From assembly GCF_016919725.2 (NCBI RefSeq), contig NZ_JAJERH010000021.1, forward strand, positions 1 through 57,014: DNA of 57,014 bases, written 5' to 3'. The translations under genes and the position numbers were made by a program. The notes below the pieces were generated by a model. It had not been told where the DNA came from. It searched no databases and saw only the letters and a program-made list of their open reading frames with translations. This document shows positions 36,701 to 46,932 of this stretch, piece after piece. Numbering within the stretch: the stretch's first letter is position 1; every line of letters starts with the position of its first letter. The DNA comes from Virgibacillus sp. AGTR. GTDB lineage: Bacteria > Bacillota > Bacilli > Bacillales > Amphibacillaceae.

Positions 36701-37260
36701 GGAATACAAGTGAATGCTGTGGGAAGTGTAATAGCGTGAATTCGGTGTTTCTGTACGTATTTGTACAGACGGATTTTTCCACGAGGAGCGCGGGTGTATT
36801 CCAGATGTAGCTAAGGAGCTGTTCGTTTGGGACAGCTCCTTAGCTTGTAGAGAAACTCTTGTGTTTACAAGCATTACTCACTACTCACGGGTAGGCTGAG
36901 CCTGAGACAAAAGAATGAAGAAATGATAAAAAACGAATGCTAATTAGTTGTAATTAATTATCGTTCGTTTTTTGGTCGAAATCATTCGTTTAGCACCTGA
37001 AATAAGCGAGATTCCGGCGGGAACAGCACGTGTCCGAAGATCCACTTGGTAACGTGTTTTTCTTTACCAAGTTAGCTGAGGTGTGCCCGCGGAAAGTGCG
37101 TATAGTTTCACGGTGCGGCGATATTACTCCTATTGATAACATGATTATTCGTATTTTGAGTAAAGAAGTTGTGTTTTGTCCCAGTCTCAGTCTTTGTGAT
37201 GAAAGATGGCGAATGATTCCTGTTGGAAAAATGGGCGATCCGATTCTCATAAGCTGTTAG
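36701..37260. repeat. Cluster of structured intergenic elements downstream of pbuG
   Basis: Three non-coding structures fill this gap. (a) 36701-36801 has TGGAATACA / TGTATTCCA ends and an inner TCTGTACGTATTTGTACAGA hairpin. (b) 36809-36846 is a strong stem TAAGGAGCTGT / ACAGCTCCTTA. (c) 36891-37193 has 20-base imperfect inverted ends (GGCTGAGCCTGAGACAAAAG / RC GACTGAGACTGGGACAAAAC), with the inner GTGCCCGCGGAAAGTGCG core. The short frames here are not genes. Bases 37261-37420 hold a possible hairpin AAGCTCCTCTTAAGA / AGGGGAGC and nothing else. Confidence 0.6.
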
Positions 37261-37421
37261 TACTTTCTGTATGAACGTAAAACTATGTGTTTTTTTGCAT
37301 AGAAAAGCTCCTCTTAAGACAGATTATATTTTTTATACTGTCTAAAGGGGAGCGTATCATTTCTCCAAAGCTTCTTTTTTGATTTTCAGCACAGTTCATG
37401 TAAACGTAGCATTGTGTAATG

Positions 37422-38597
37422 CTAACGATCTTGTTGATGAACATAGGCTTCTTTTCCAAATGGCATGATATGATAAAGCGTAATGAGAATAGTACCTATT
37501 AATGCTAGACAGCCCATTCCGAAATATAATGTTCCACCGCCTGAAGAATCGATGATGGCACCCCCAAGTAGTGAACCGATAATTCCTGATAACCCAAAGA
37601 AAGTTGCAAAAAAGACAAGGTGACCTGTAGATTGTAATAATTTTGGTATGAGCCTAGAGATATAATTAAAGGATGCTAAGTAAAAGGTACCGAACGTTAA
37701 TCCATGCAAAAATTGTAGGCTGATAATCTGGATCGGACTGTCAGCAGCACCGTAAATAAACCAACGAATGCTATATAAGATTCCTGCAATGATAACAAAT
37801 ACAAGTGGATGATACTTTCGGAACCAGAAGCCAGCAGTTGCGAAGACAATGGCTTCTGTCACTACTCCAACAAACCATGCTACACCAACTAATCCTTCAC
37901 TACCGCCTAGCTGTTCTATATATAACCCAATGAAGCTATCATTGGCACGGTGTGTAATGCTCAAAAACATAATAAATAGAAGGAAGATAACAAAAGGCTT
38001 ACTTTTGACTATTTCGCTAACATCCTTCAGTTGGATTGGATCAGATTCAACCTTTACATCAGTTAGTTTAAACGTAACGATTAATGCAACCATTCCAAAA
38101 AATAAATAAGGAATAATCATGTATTGAATTCCAACTCTAGTGAGAATTTCTCCAATAATAAGAGAAGAAGTAGCAAAACCAACTGAGCCCCACCAGCGGA
38201 TCGTACCAAAGGACACTCCGAGTTCATCTGCTCTGCGCTGGGCTAAGCTATCGCCGAGCGCACCAATTGGTGTAACGAAAAAATAAAAGATTGCACCCAT
38301 TAATAGAATGGCTAGTAACGTATCCATTTGAAAGAATAGAATACTGGTAACGAGCAGGCCAATAATGCAAATCTGGATAATTCGTTTAACGGTTTTGTGT
38401 TTATCACTCATATATCCCCAAAATGGCTGAGCAAAGATAGATGCTAGTGGTCCAACAGCCAATACATAACCAATTTCAGTACCGTTTAATCCCTTGTATT
38501 TTAGATATAAAGGTAAGTAACTCAAAATAATTGTATTTGTCGCATGAAAGGCAAACAATAACATTTTTAATGGTGTTAACGAATGTGAATTAGACAA
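37422..38597 (-). CDS. MFS transporter, YwbF/phenylpropionate-permease-like
   Basis: A 391-aa protein with 12 hydrophobic segments. YLKYKGLNGTEIGYVLAVGP and QPFWGYMSDKHKTVKRI place it in the MFS_1-like subfamily, which includes B. subtilis YwbF and E. coli HcaT; I am less sure of the substrate, which may be a sugar or aromatic acid. TTG at 38597 follows AGGAGAGAGATCG; an upstream ATG would add 13 residues without a ribosome site. It stands alone. Confidence 0.8.
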   Translation of the reverse strand: MSNSHSLTPLKMLLFAFHATNTIILSYLPLYLKYKGLNGTEIGYVLAVGPLASIFAQPFWGYMSDKHKTVKRIIQICIIGLLVTSILFFQMDTLLAILLMGAIFYFFVTPIGALGDSLAQRRADELGVSFGTIRWWGSVGFATSSLIIGEILTRVGIQYMIIPYLFFGMVALIVTFKLTDVKVESDPIQLKDVSEIVKSKPFVIFLLFIMFLSITHRANDSFIGLYIEQLGGSEGLVGVAWFVGVVTEAIVFATAGFWFRKYHPLVFVIIAGILYSIRWFIYGAADSPIQIISLQFLHGLTFGTFYLASFNYISRLIPKLLQSTGHLVFFATFFGLSGIIGSLLGGAIIDSSGGGTLYFGMGCLALIGTILITLYHIMPFGKEAYVHQQDR

Positions 38598-38672
38598 CGA
38601 TCTCTCTCCTGACTTGAATAAAGCATAATGAATCATTTACAACGTGGACGAATTTGTTGGGGAATAAAACAA

Positions 38673-39200
38673 TTACTTTCTCCAAACATGCTCTATAAAT
38701 TCATCTCTTCCTGATTTTAAACGGTCTTCCTTATATGCAGTCTCATTTTTTCGGTAATAATCTTGGTGGTAATCTTCCGCTGCGTAAAAGCTAGATGCAG
38801 GAAGTAATTTGGTTACAATCGGTTTATTAAATTTCCCACTTTTAGATAGCTTTTGTTTCGACGCCTCCGCAGCCTTCTTTTGTTCTTCATTATGATAAAA
38901 GATAGCTGTACGATAGGAATCTCCACGATCATGAAATTGTCCTCCATCATCAGTGGGGTCAATTTGCTGCCAGTATACATCTAAAATGGTTTGATAGCTA
39001 ATAATAGATGGGTCAAACGTTATTTGTACTGCTTCATAATGACCGGAATCTCCTGCCTTTACATCTTCGTATGTAGGATTAGGAAGATGACCACCTGTAT
39101 AACCGGAAATTACTTGGTCAACACCTTTCCATTGATCGAATGGCTTTACCATACACCAGAAGCATCCTCCTGCAAAAGTCGCCTGTTGTTTGTTTGACAT
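38673..39200 (-). CDS. msrA: Peptide methionine sulfoxide reductase MsrA
   Basis: A 175-aa enzyme reducing S-methionine sulfoxide in proteins. The active-site motif GGCFWCM is at residues 11-17, then [21 protein letters not shown] and DYHQDYY are conserved. There is no fused MsrB domain. ATG is preceded by GAAAGAGGGAT. It is divergent from the MOSC gene. Confidence 0.94.
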   Translation of the reverse strand: MSNKQQATFAGGCFWCMVKPFDQWKGVDQVISGYTGGHLPNPTYEDVKAGDSGHYEAVQITFDPSIISYQTILDVYWQQIDPTDDGGQFHDRGDSYRTAIFYHNEEQKKAAEASKQKLSKSGKFNKPIVTKLLPASSFYAAEDYHQDYYRKNETAYKEDRLKSGRDEFIEHVWRK

Positions 39201-39291
39201 CTATATCCCTCTTTCATCATTTCTATTCCCAAGTGGACGTATTTTAAGTAGAATAAAATTACTATACCATATTTAACAAGTGGGTGATAGA

Positions 39292-39999
39292 ATGGAAGAA
39301 CCATATATTCATAAACTTTTTACTGGAAAAGTAAGGGGGCTTGGTACCGCTGATGCTAGTAATTGGGCGGAACGATCTTGGCAGAGCGGTATGTTTAAGG
39401 AACCCATCGATCAGAAGGTTTGGTTAGGAAAGACGGGATTAGCAGGAGATGAAGTCGCTGATAAGAAAAATCATGGAGGACCTGAAAAAGCTGTTTTTGC
39501 TTATCCAATTAAACATTACCAATTTTGGCAAGAGGATTTACAAATAAATACAATCGAAGCAGGTGCGATGGGAGAGAATTTTTCGGTATTGGAAATGGAT
39601 GAATTTTCCGTATTTATTGGCGATACATATAAAGTAGGAGATGTTATTCTGCAAGTATCACAGCCACGTCAACCTTGCTGGAAGCCGGCGCGTCGCTTTC
39701 AAGTTAAAGATTTTGCCTTGCGAATTCAACATAGTGGGCGAACAGGCTGGTACTTTCGAGTATTGCAAGAGGGCTTTATCCAGGCTGGTAGTGATATGGA
39801 ATTGATAGAACGACCATATCCACAATGGTCTATTGCAGCTTGTAATGAAATTATGCATGTATATAAAGAAGATCTACGAGCTGCGGATGATCTTGCTCAA
39901 TGTGATTTACTTGCGGAAAATTGGAAGAAAACATTATATAAGCGATTAAGGGGGATACCTTCTTCCGTTGATAAACGAGTATTTGGTCCGAATCAGTAA
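39292..39999 (+). CDS. MOSC-domain protein (YiiM-like)
   Basis: A 235-aa cytoplasmic protein. The MOSC domain starts near KVWLGKTGLAGDEVADKKNH, continues with GGPEKAVFAYP, GAMGENFS and the conserved Cys in SQPRQPCWKPAR. MOSC proteins carry a reactive Cys and act on molybdopterin or N-hydroxylated substrates. YiiM in E. coli takes part in 6-hydroxylaminopurine detoxification. ATG at 39292 follows TGGGTGAT. Terminator at 40012-40056. Confidence 0.88.
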   Translation: MEEPYIHKLFTGKVRGLGTADASNWAERSWQSGMFKEPIDQKVWLGKTGLAGDEVADKKNHGGPEKAVFAYPIKHYQFWQEDLQINTIEAGAMGENFSVLEMDEFSVFIGDTYKVGDVILQVSQPRQPCWKPARRFQVKDFALRIQHSGRTGWYFRVLQEGFIQAGSDMELIERPYPQWSIAACNEIMHVYKEDLRAADDLAQCDLLAENWKKTLYKRLRGIPSSVDKRVFGPNQ

Positions 40000-40011
40000 T
40001 TCATGTTGAAA

Positions 40012-40056
40012 TGCCACACTTTTATCGGTGACTTTAATGATAAAAGTGTGGCATTT
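40012..40056. terminator. Bidirectional terminator
   Basis: Perfect arms ATGCCACACTTTTATC / GATAAAAGTGTGGCAT around TGA-rich loop. It serves the MOSC gene and the converging Hsp20-like gene. Confidence 0.85.
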
Positions 40057-40095
40057 TCATGCTAAATTAGTAGAGGTAATCTTTCATTATGTGAT

Positions 40096-40530
40096 CTAAT
40101 TATCTTCCAGCACATGGACATTTACTCTGTTTTTCCTACTTGTCTCGGAAATAAGCCGATGTAGTTGGATGAATACGAGACCGTTTTTATACGTTGCTTT
40201 TATTTTATCTGAACGAACTGGAAAAGGAAGAGAGATTCTTCTTTCGAAAACGCCCTGCAGTATTTCCTCTTTTATTTTAATACTAAAGGAATTATCAATA
40301 TCAATTGTTCCTCGAAGCTCCAATGTGGAATAATCAACATAAACATCAAGCTTATCTAAGTCAACTAGCCCTGGGATGTTAGCAACACAAAATAATTCAT
40401 GATCCGTTTGATAAAGGTTAATTTGTGGAATAGTAGGTTTTATAATACCTTCAAATTCATTCCAAAAGTTTTCGCCAAAAAAGTGATCCATGTTCTTTTT
40501 CCAATCCGTCATTTGTTGAAAAGGATCCAT
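40096..40530 (-). CDS. Hsp20/alpha-crystallin-like protein
   Basis: A 144-aa protein with an alpha-crystallin-like fold: PQINLYQTDHELFCVANIPG, LDVYVDYSTLELRG, and RRISLPFPVRSDKIKATYKN followed by GLVFIQL. That is a divergent small heat-shock core, close in type to spore proteins such as CotP or CotM. The N-terminus is short (MDPFQQMTDWKKN). ATG at 40530 follows GAGGTGA. No heat-shock promoter sequence is evident. Confidence 0.8.
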   Translation of the reverse strand: MDPFQQMTDWKKNMDHFFGENFWNEFEGIIKPTIPQINLYQTDHELFCVANIPGLVDLDKLDVYVDYSTLELRGTIDIDNSFSIKIKEEILQGVFERRISLPFPVRSDKIKATYKNGLVFIQLHRLISETSRKNRVNVHVLEDN

Positions 40531-40733
40531 TACTTCACCTCGCTTCATGTTTAAAAAGTATGTGTAATGAAATGTCTAGCTACGTCCCAAATTACTATGC
40601 AGACGCAGCGCCCATGTTCTTACATTAGCCTATGCGGAATAATATAAATGAGTGAAACAAACATGAATGATATAGAATGTCATATGATAAGAAAATAAGG
40701 TATGCTTAGGATATAGGTTTAGGAGGGTTTTAT

Positions 40734-41360
40734 TTGATTAGCAATGCACTCGTAATGGTTGGAATTATATTAGTTATCAATATTGTGTATGTATCGCTTT
40801 CCACAATACGAATGATTCTAACGTTAAAAGGCAGAAGGTATATTGCTGCATTTGTAAGCATGTTTGAAGTGGTTATTTATGTATTTGGCTTGGGTCTTGT
40901 TTTAGATAATTTAAACGAAATTCAAAATCTGTTAGCCTATGCCATTGGTTTTGGGATTGGTGTAGTCTGCGGGTCAAGAATTGAAGAAAAACTAGCACTT
41001 GGATATATTACAGTCAATGTGATATCCTCCGATCCAGATATTCAATTTACGAAGCAATTAAGAGATAAAGGCTATGGGGTAACAAGCTGGTATGCTTATG
41101 GTATGGATGGAGACAGATTATCAATGCAAATCTTAACACCAAGAAAATATGAATTAAGATTGTATGAAACCATTAAACAAATAGATCCGAAAGCTTTTAT
41201 CATTGCATATGAACCAAAGCAAATCTATGGTGGATTCTGGGTGAAACAGGTGCGTAAAGGTAGACTTATGAATCCGAAGAAAAAAGCAGAGAGTAGCAAT
41301 GGTACTACGAAGCAAGCTACGGAAACATCCAAACCAACAGAATCAATGAGGAAAGAGTAG
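40734..41360 (+). CDS. yebE: UPF0316 / DUF2179 membrane protein YebE
   Basis: A 208-aa protein: three N-terminal hydrophobic segments followed by a C-terminal DUF2179 domain ([20 protein letters not shown]) and a Lys-rich tail. DUF2179 proteins are thought to respond to a small ligand, but the role is unproven. TTG start behind AGGAGGG. B. subtilis yebE is likewise just upstream of purE, so the order is conserved; yebG appears absent here. Confidence 0.85.
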   Translation: MISNALVMVGIILVINIVYVSLSTIRMILTLKGRRYIAAFVSMFEVVIYVFGLGLVLDNLNEIQNLLAYAIGFGIGVVCGSRIEEKLALGYITVNVISSDPDIQFTKQLRDKGYGVTSWYAYGMDGDRLSMQILTPRKYELRLYETIKQIDPKAFIIAYEPKQIYGGFWVKQVRKGRLMNPKKKAESSNGTTKQATETSKPTESMRKE

Positions 41361-41537
41361 ATCTTAAGAATAACGTATGATGTATCGTGGCGCACACATA
41401 GCATTTTTCCTTTTGGGTTGGATCGTCTATTAATAAGTCGCATAGAATAGTTGATGACAGAAGTAAAACCTCAATAACTAAGCTCACATGTCCATGTTTG
41501 AGTATAAATGAATCGTATTGTTTTAGGGAATATACTA

Positions 41538-41613
41538 AAAACCGAACATTAATTTAAATTATTTAATAATCGTTCGTTATTTTGTTGACATTTCCGTTTT
41601 TCCTTGTTATTCT
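41538..41613 (+). promoter_or_regulatory. PurR boxes and promoter of the pur operon
   Basis: AAAACCGAACATT (41538-41550) is an exact PurBox (AWWWCCGAACWWT), and an inverted partner with GTTCG lies at 41572-41576. TTGACA (41585-41590) and TATTCT (41608-41613) are 17 bases apart. Confidence 0.88.
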
Positions 41614-41635
41614 TAAACCGACAAATCAATATCGG

Positions 41636-41708
41636 TTCCTCATATATACCTGAGAATAAGGCTCAGAAGTTTCTACCCAGCACCGTAAATGACTGGACTA
41701 TGAGGGAA
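41636..41708 (+). promoter_or_regulatory. Guanine riboswitch of the pur operon
   Basis: P1 arms TTCCTCATA / TATGAGGGAA; junction AATAAGGCTC and GTTTCTACC; P3 CCAGCACCGTAAATGACTGG. The discriminator in GGACTATGA is C, giving guanine specificity. The P1 3' strand ATGAGGGAAG (41700-41709) is complementary to CTTCTCTCAT (41768-41777), the 5' arm of the terminator, so a true antiterminator exists. Confidence 0.93.
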
Positions 41709-41756
41709 GTTGAATCGTTGTGTAAGCAATGATCTGTTTGAATGGTTGAAATTACA

Positions 41757-41807
41757 GGTCTATTCTTCTTCTCTCATTGGCTTGAGATGAAGATGAATAG
41801 ACTTTTT
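41757..41807 (+). terminator. Riboswitch-controlled terminator of the pur leader
   Basis: Stem GGTCTATTCTTCTTCTCTC / GAGATGAAGATGAATAGAC, followed by six T. It is destroyed when the antiterminator forms. Confidence 0.88.
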
Positions 41808-42013
41808 TCGTAGTCAAGGAAGTTATAAAAGTTGAGCCTGTGGGTAAATCTTGGTGTGTTGAGTCGCGTCCAGCTCCAACTTCCAGAAACGAGGCGACTT
41901 TACGAATCGTCCTACGGATAAGCTGTCATCGGCTCGCGAGCTCACCTGTTCCTTTATCACCGTTGACTCGCTTCAGTCGCTTTGTTTCTAATTGGGCGCT
42001 TGCGCTTTTGTTC
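41808..42013 (+). repeat. Intergenic repeat copy B in the pur leader
   Basis: Begins right after the riboswitch terminator (CGTAGTCAAGGAAGTTATAA), contains AGAAACGAGGCGACTT and CCGTTGACTCGCTTCAGTCG, and ends TGGGCGCTTGCGCTTTTGTT. Related to copies at 27252 and 55240. Confidence 0.75.
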
Positions 42014-42111
42014 TAAGTTAAGAAAGTATAAAATCAGTGTAATGACTGCGTTAAGCCAAGTAGTTATTTTGAAATGTTTGATGTATATTGGCAATGCTCC
42101 GACTAATTGCT

Positions 42112-42200
42112 TCGCTTTCCGCGGGCACGGCCTCAACTAACTTTGCAAAGAAGAACACGTTGCAAAGTTAGCTGAAGGACAAACCCCACGGAAAGGGAAG
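42112..42200. repeat. Hairpin repeat with CCGCGGGCAC core in the pur leader
   Basis: Perfect 12-bp inner stem CTAACTTTGCAA (42137-42148) / TTGCAAAGTTAG (42160-42171), outer pairing TTTCCG / CGGAAA. A related sequence (reverse orientation) lies inside the element at 36891-37193. Bases 42201-42380 hold no gene, only AT-rich DNA and the purE ribosome site. Confidence 0.6.
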
Positions 42201-42380
42201 TGGGCAGCCGGAGTGGTGGTCAAGCAGTTGCTATTATTCCATAATAGCTACTAGAGGAAGCGTAAATCTGAGCATGTAGTGATAAGGACTGAGCGAATTT
42301 TGCTCAATTTTTCTTATTAATTAGCAAAGGGTAAACTTAAACTAGGAGATAATTTGATAAACGAGGGGGATTTCACAGTA

Positions 42381-42866
42381 ATGGTTGGCGTAATCATGGG
42401 CAGTATATCGGATTGGGAAACAATGAAGCATGCTTGTGCTATTCTAGATGAACTACAAATTCCGTATAGCAAAGATATTATTTCTGCACATCGTACACCT
42501 GATGAAATGTTTGCATATGCAAAATCAGCCAGAGAACGTGGACTAAAAGTTATTATTGCCGGCGCAGGAGGAGCAGCCCATTTACCTGGAATGGTGGCAG
42601 CTCAGACGACACTTCCTGTAATTGGTGTTCCTGTTCAAAGTAAAGCGTTGAACGGATTGGATTCACTTCTTTCGATCGTACAAATGCCAGGCGGAGTGCC
42701 TACTGCAACTGTAGCGATTGGGAAGGCAGGAGCAAAAAATGCCGGGATTCTTGCAGCACAAATCTTAGGTACATTCGATGCATACGTTGCAGCGAAGTTA
42801 GAAACGTACCGTGACCAAATGAAGGATAACGTTGGAGAAATGAGGGAAGACCTTGCGAAAAAATAA
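42381..42866 (+). CDS. purE: N5-carboxyaminoimidazole ribonucleotide mutase PurE
   Basis: A 161-aa enzyme converting N5-CAIR to [13 protein letters not shown] near residue 7 binds phosphate, SAHRTPDEM near 39 holds the catalytic His, and [11 protein letters not shown] closes the site. ATG at 42381 follows GAGGGGGA and gives the usual class I length. A TTG upstream lies in frame but has no ribosome site. It heads the pur operon. Confidence 0.96.
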   Translation: MVGVIMGSISDWETMKHACAILDELQIPYSKDIISAHRTPDEMFAYAKSARERGLKVIIAGAGGAAHLPGMVAAQTTLPVIGVPVQSKALNGLDSLLSIVQMPGGVPTATVAIGKAGAKNAGILAAQILGTFDAYVAAKLETYRDQMKDNVGEMREDLAKK

Positions 42867-43986
42867 CAGCATTGTGTTACCCGGACAAACAATTGGGATT
42901 ATTGGTGGAGGTCAGCTAGGACGTATGATGGCAATTGCAGCAAAGTATATGGGTTATCGTGTGAATGTATTAGATCCTACCGTAGACTGTCCGGCTGCAC
43001 AGGTCGCAGACCATCAAATTATTGCACCATATGAGGATATGAATGCTATCCAACAATTGACAGCTCTTAGCGATGTGGTCACATATGAATTTGAAAATGT
43101 TGATTTACAAGCTGCAGCTTACATAGAGAAAGAAGGAAAGCTGCCACAGGGTGCGTTTGCTCTCGAAATTACTCAAAATCGGGAGAAAGAGAAAAAGCTA
43201 ATAAAGGCAGCTGATTTACCTGTTCCCGAATTTGCTATTGTAAACAGTGGAGCTGAATGTGAAGAAATACTAAGAGATTTTCCATTACCCGCTGTAATCA
43301 AGACGTGTCGTGGTGGTTATGACGGAAAAGGCCAACTTAAAATAGATGCTCGTTCAGACATAGCTACAGCCGTTCAATTTGCCCAGGATCATTCCCATTG
43401 CATCGTAGAAGAATGGATTACCTTTGATAAAGAAGTATCGGTTATCTTTACACGTGCACAATCTGGCGAAATTACATTTTTCCCAGTTGCTGAGAATGAA
43501 CATAAAGACCATGTATTATTCAAAACAATGGTTCCAGCGAGCATTAATGAACTACTGGAAAAAGAAGCTTTTCGGGCAGTAGAGAAGCTTGCTGAACATA
43601 TGAAGATAGTAGGTACCTTTGCGGTGGAACTGTTTGTGAAAGGAGATCGTATCTATCTAAATGAAATGGCTCCTCGTCCTCATAATTCTGGGCATTATAC
43701 GATTGAGGCTTGTAATGTTTCACAATTTACACAGCATATTCGTGCCATATGTGGCCTTCCTTTAATGGAAGTAAATTTACTAGAGCCAGCGGTCATGATC
43801 AATGTATTAGGTGAAGACTTGGAATCTGTTTTACAAGCGATGGCAAAAAATACCTCTGGTTTTGTTCATTTATATGGAAAAGCGGAAGCTAAAACGAAAC
43901 GAAAAATGGGACATATTACATTTATTGGGGCTACAATGGATAAAGTAAACAAACATATTCAGACATTTGAGGAGGCCAAACAATGA
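42853..43986 (+). CDS. purK: N5-carboxyaminoimidazole ribonucleotide synthase PurK
   Basis: A 377-aa ATP-grasp enzyme that carboxylates AIR with bicarbonate. [18 protein letters not shown] opens the nucleotide-binding part; [11 protein letters not shown] is the glycine-rich loop; [13 protein letters not shown] holds metal ligands. The start is TTG with GAGGGAAGA upstream, overlapping purE by 14 bases. Confidence 0.95.
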   Translation: MRKNNSIVLPGQTIGIIGGGQLGRMMAIAAKYMGYRVNVLDPTVDCPAAQVADHQIIAPYEDMNAIQQLTALSDVVTYEFENVDLQAAAYIEKEGKLPQGAFALEITQNREKEKKLIKAADLPVPEFAIVNSGAECEEILRDFPLPAVIKTCRGGYDGKGQLKIDARSDIATAVQFAQDHSHCIVEEWITFDKEVSVIFTRAQSGEITFFPVAENEHKDHVLFKTMVPASINELLEKEAFRAVEKLAEHMKIVGTFAVELFVKGDRIYLNEMAPRPHNSGHYTIEACNVSQFTQHIRAICGLPLMEVNLLEPAVMINVLGEDLESVLQAMAKNTSGFVHLYGKAEAKTKRKMGHITFIGATMDKVNKHIQTFEEAKQ

Positions 43987-45278
43987 TTGAGCGTTATACA
44001 AGGGAAGAAATGGGATCGATTTGGACAGAGGAAAATAAATTTAAAGCATGGCTTGAAGTTGAAATCCTAGCATGTGAGGCATGGAGTGAGCTAGGTGTTA
44101 TTCCTAAAGAAGATGTGAAAAAGCTACGGGACAATGCATCCTTTGATATCCATCGAATTTATGAAATTGAAAAGGATACAAGACACGATGTTGTCGCTTT
44201 TACACGTGCTGTATCGGAAACGCTGGGTGAGGAAAGAAAATGGGTGCATTATGGACTGACATCAACGGATGTTGTTGATACAGCACTTTCGTATATCGTA
44301 AAACAGGCCAATGAAATTATTCGGAAGGACTTGCATCGGTTTATTGAGATCTTGAAAAATAAGGCTATGGAACATAAGCATACGGTGATGATGGGAAGAA
44401 CCCATGGCGTACATGCAGAACCAACAACATTTGGTTTGAAGCTTGCGCTTTGGTACGAAGAAATGAAACGTAATTTAGAACGTTTCGAAGCAGCCGCTCA
44501 CAATATTGAATTTGGAAAGCTATCAGGAGCAGTAGGAACATATGCAAATATTGATCCATTTGTGGAGCGATATGTTTGTGAGAAGTTAGGAATTACGCCA
44601 GCACCCGTTTCTACTCAAACATTGCAACGTGACCGTCATGCAGCTTATTTATCTGCACTTGCGCTTATCGCGACATCGGTAGAGAAATTCGCAACCGAAA
44701 TTCGTGGATTGCAAAAAACAGAAACACGAGAAGTAGAAGAATTCTTCGCGAAAGGGCAAAAGGGATCATCGGCTATGCCGCATAAACGTAATCCAATCGG
44801 GTCAGAGAATATGACAGGAATGGCAAGAGTCGTACGTGGCTACATGATGACAGCCTATGAAAATGTATCATTATGGCATGAGCGAGATATTTCTCATTCT
44901 TCAGCAGAACGTGTCATTCTACCAGATGCAACAATTGCGTTAAACTATATGCTTAATCGTTTTGCAAACATCGTTAAGAATCTAACGGTGTTCCCTGAAA
45001 ATATGAAACGAAACATCGATAAAACCTATGGCGTTATTTTCTCTCAACGGGTTCTCCTAGCTCTAATTGACAAAGGAATGGCGCGCGAAACTGCTTATGA
45101 TATAGTACAGCCGAAGGCGATGCAGGCTTGGGAAACAGCGACTCACTTTAAACAGTTAGTAGAGGCAGATGAACAAATTACGGACGCATTATCACAAGCA
45201 GAAATTGATGATTGCTTTGACTATACGTACCATTTAAAAAATGTCGATGTTATCTTTGACCGAATCGGCTTAGCGTGA
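43983..45278 (+). CDS. purB: Adenylosuccinate lyase PurB
   Basis: A 431-aa fumarase-superfamily enzyme acting at two steps of purine synthesis (SAICAR to AICAR, and adenylosuccinate to AMP). The signature [10 protein letters not shown] is near residue 262, the catalytic region TSTDVVDTA near 87 and [11 protein letters not shown] near 139. It overlaps purK by four bases (ATGA). Confidence 0.96.
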   Translation: MIERYTREEMGSIWTEENKFKAWLEVEILACEAWSELGVIPKEDVKKLRDNASFDIHRIYEIEKDTRHDVVAFTRAVSETLGEERKWVHYGLTSTDVVDTALSYIVKQANEIIRKDLHRFIEILKNKAMEHKHTVMMGRTHGVHAEPTTFGLKLALWYEEMKRNLERFEAAAHNIEFGKLSGAVGTYANIDPFVERYVCEKLGITPAPVSTQTLQRDRHAAYLSALALIATSVEKFATEIRGLQKTETREVEEFFAKGQKGSSAMPHKRNPIGSENMTGMARVVRGYMMTAYENVSLWHERDISHSSAERVILPDATIALNYMLNRFANIVKNLTVFPENMKRNIDKTYGVIFSQRVLLALIDKGMARETAYDIVQPKAMQAWETATHFKQLVEADEQITDALSQAEIDDCFDYTYHLKNVDVIFDRIGLA

Positions 45279-45290
45279 GGTGGAATTTAT

Positions 45291-46004
45291 ATGAAGGAAG
45301 CATTGTTATATGAAGGTAAGGCGAAGAAGGTTTATCAAGCAAAAGATAGAACTGGCAAGTTAGTTTTAGCCTACAAGAATGATGCTACAGCGTTTAATGG
45401 TGAAAAAAAATCGAGTTTTTCTGGTAAGGGAAGACTAAATAATGAAATTTCCTCACGAATATTTTCTTTACTTCATGATAAGGGTGTGGAGACGCACTTT
45501 ATTGAACGGTTAACGGAGACAGAACAGTTGGTTCATCAAACAGAAATTATCCCATTAGAAGTAGTTGTTCGTAATGTTGCTGCAGGCAGCATTACGAAAC
45601 GACTAGGGATAGAGGAAAAAACGACATTTGCTCGACCTCTTGTTGAATTGTTTTATAAGAACGACGAATTAAATGATCCATTAATCAATGATGAGCATGC
45701 CTTTATTTTATCAGATGTAACACGGACAGAGCTGCAAGAAATAAAAGAGAAGGTATTGAAAATTAATGAGGAACTAAGAAAGATATTTCGTGATATTCAT
45801 ATTACATTAGTGGATTTTAAAGTTGAGTTTGGAAGATTAGCGAGTGGCTGTATCGTCCTAGCTGATGAGATTTCTCCAGATACATGTCGCCTATGGGATA
45901 TTACAACGCAGGAAAAGCTTGATAAGGATGTTTTTCGCCAAGGAACAGGCGATTTAATTGAGGTCTATGAAGAGATTTTACGACGACTGGAGGATAAACA
46001 ATGA
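45291..46004 (+). CDS. purC: SAICAR synthetase PurC
   Basis: A 237-aa enzyme joining CAIR and aspartate with ATP. EGKAKKVYQ near residue 7, the RNVAAGSITKRLG motif near 92, DFKVEFG and DEISPDTCRLWD near 196 are conserved. It is 12 bases downstream of purB, behind GTGAGGTGG. Confidence 0.96.
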   Translation: MKEALLYEGKAKKVYQAKDRTGKLVLAYKNDATAFNGEKKSSFSGKGRLNNEISSRIFSLLHDKGVETHFIERLTETEQLVHQTEIIPLEVVVRNVAAGSITKRLGIEEKTTFARPLVELFYKNDELNDPLINDEHAFILSDVTRTELQEIKEKVLKINEELRKIFRDIHITLVDFKVEFGRLASGCIVLADEISPDTCRLWDITTQEKLDKDVFRQGTGDLIEVYEEILRRLEDKQ

Positions 46005-46252
46005 AAAACGTAAAGGTCCATATTACATTAAAGTCAGGGGTATTAGATCCTCAAGGAAAGGCTATACAGGAATCATTACATGCACTAGGATATCAAGAAA
46101 TAGAAGAAGCTCGTGTTGGTAAAGTAATTGAATTACAGGTTCAAGATGAAGCAGATATCGAGGCACGCGTTACAGAAATGTGCGAAAAGTTGCTAGCTAA
46201 TCCAGTTATTGAAGACTACCGATTTGAAGTGGAGGGGGCTGTTCAGTCGTGA
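46001..46252 (+). CDS. purS: FGAM synthase subunit PurS
   Basis: An 83-aa subunit bridging PurL and Pur[19 protein letters not shown] and RVGKVIEL are typical. Overlaps purC by four bases and purQ by four bases. Confidence 0.95.
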   Translation: MKNVKVHITLKSGVLDPQGKAIQESLHALGYQEIEEARVGKVIELQVQDEADIEARVTEMCEKLLANPVIEDYRFEVEGAVQS

Positions 46253-46932
46253 ATTTCGCTGTAATTATGTTTCCGGGTTCTAACTGTGATCATGATATGT
46301 ATCATGCCGTTAAAGATGTACTTCAAGAAGAGGCAGATCTCGTTTGGTATGAAAATAGTGATCTAACAAACTATGATGCTATTCTACTTCCTGGTGGTTT
46401 TTCGTATGGCGATTATTTACGCTCAGGAGCTGTAGCTTCTACTTCCAATGTAATGAAGCAAATCAAAGAGCATGCTGCAAAAGGAAAACCTGTATTAGGA
46501 GTCTGTAATGGATTTCAAATATTAACAGAAGCTGGGTTATTACCAGGAGCATTACTTCGTAACAAAAAACTTTCCTTTATGTGCCATCAGGAGGAGTTAC
46601 AGGTTGTTAACAATCGGACGCTATTCACTACAGAATATACGTCAGGGGAAGTAGTGCGCTTTCCGATTGCGCATGGAGAAGGAAATTACTTTTGTGATGA
46701 CGCTACATTACAAGCAATGAAGGCGAATGGTCAAATTGTATTTACCTATCAAGATAATCCAAATGGTTCCGTCGCCGATATTGCTGGGATTAGTAACAAA
46801 GAAGGTAATGTATTAGGAATGATGCCACATCCGGAACGAGCTGTAGAAGCATTATTGGGTAGTGATGACGGCTTACGTTTATTCAAATCAATGGTGCTGA
46901 ATTGGAGGGAATCCTATGTTGCAAACGCATGA
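46249..46932 (+). CDS. purQ: FGAM synthase glutaminase subunit PurQ
   Basis: A 227-aa class I glutamine amidotransferase. The nucleophile Cys is in GVCNGFQIL near residue 86, and the His-Glu pair is in [10 protein letters not shown] near 194. [12 protein letters not shown] is conserved. GTG start inside the purS stop. It delivers ammonia to PurL. Confidence 0.96.
   Translation: MNFAVIMFPGSNCDHDMYHAVKDVLQEEADLVWYENSDLTNYDAILLPGGFSYGDYLRSGAVASTSNVMKQIKEHAAKGKPVLGVCNGFQILTEAGLLPGALLRNKKLSFMCHQEELQVVNNRTLFTTEYTSGEVVRFPIAHGEGNYFCDDATLQAMKANGQIVFTYQDNPNGSVADIAGISNKEGNVLGMMPHPERAVEALLGSDDGLRLFKSMVLNWRESYVANA

Noticed and set aside
36683-37260. Frames of 63-86 codons on both strands downstream of pbuG
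   Set aside because: They lie within inverted-repeat elements, have no ribosome sites, and their open frames follow from the palindromes.
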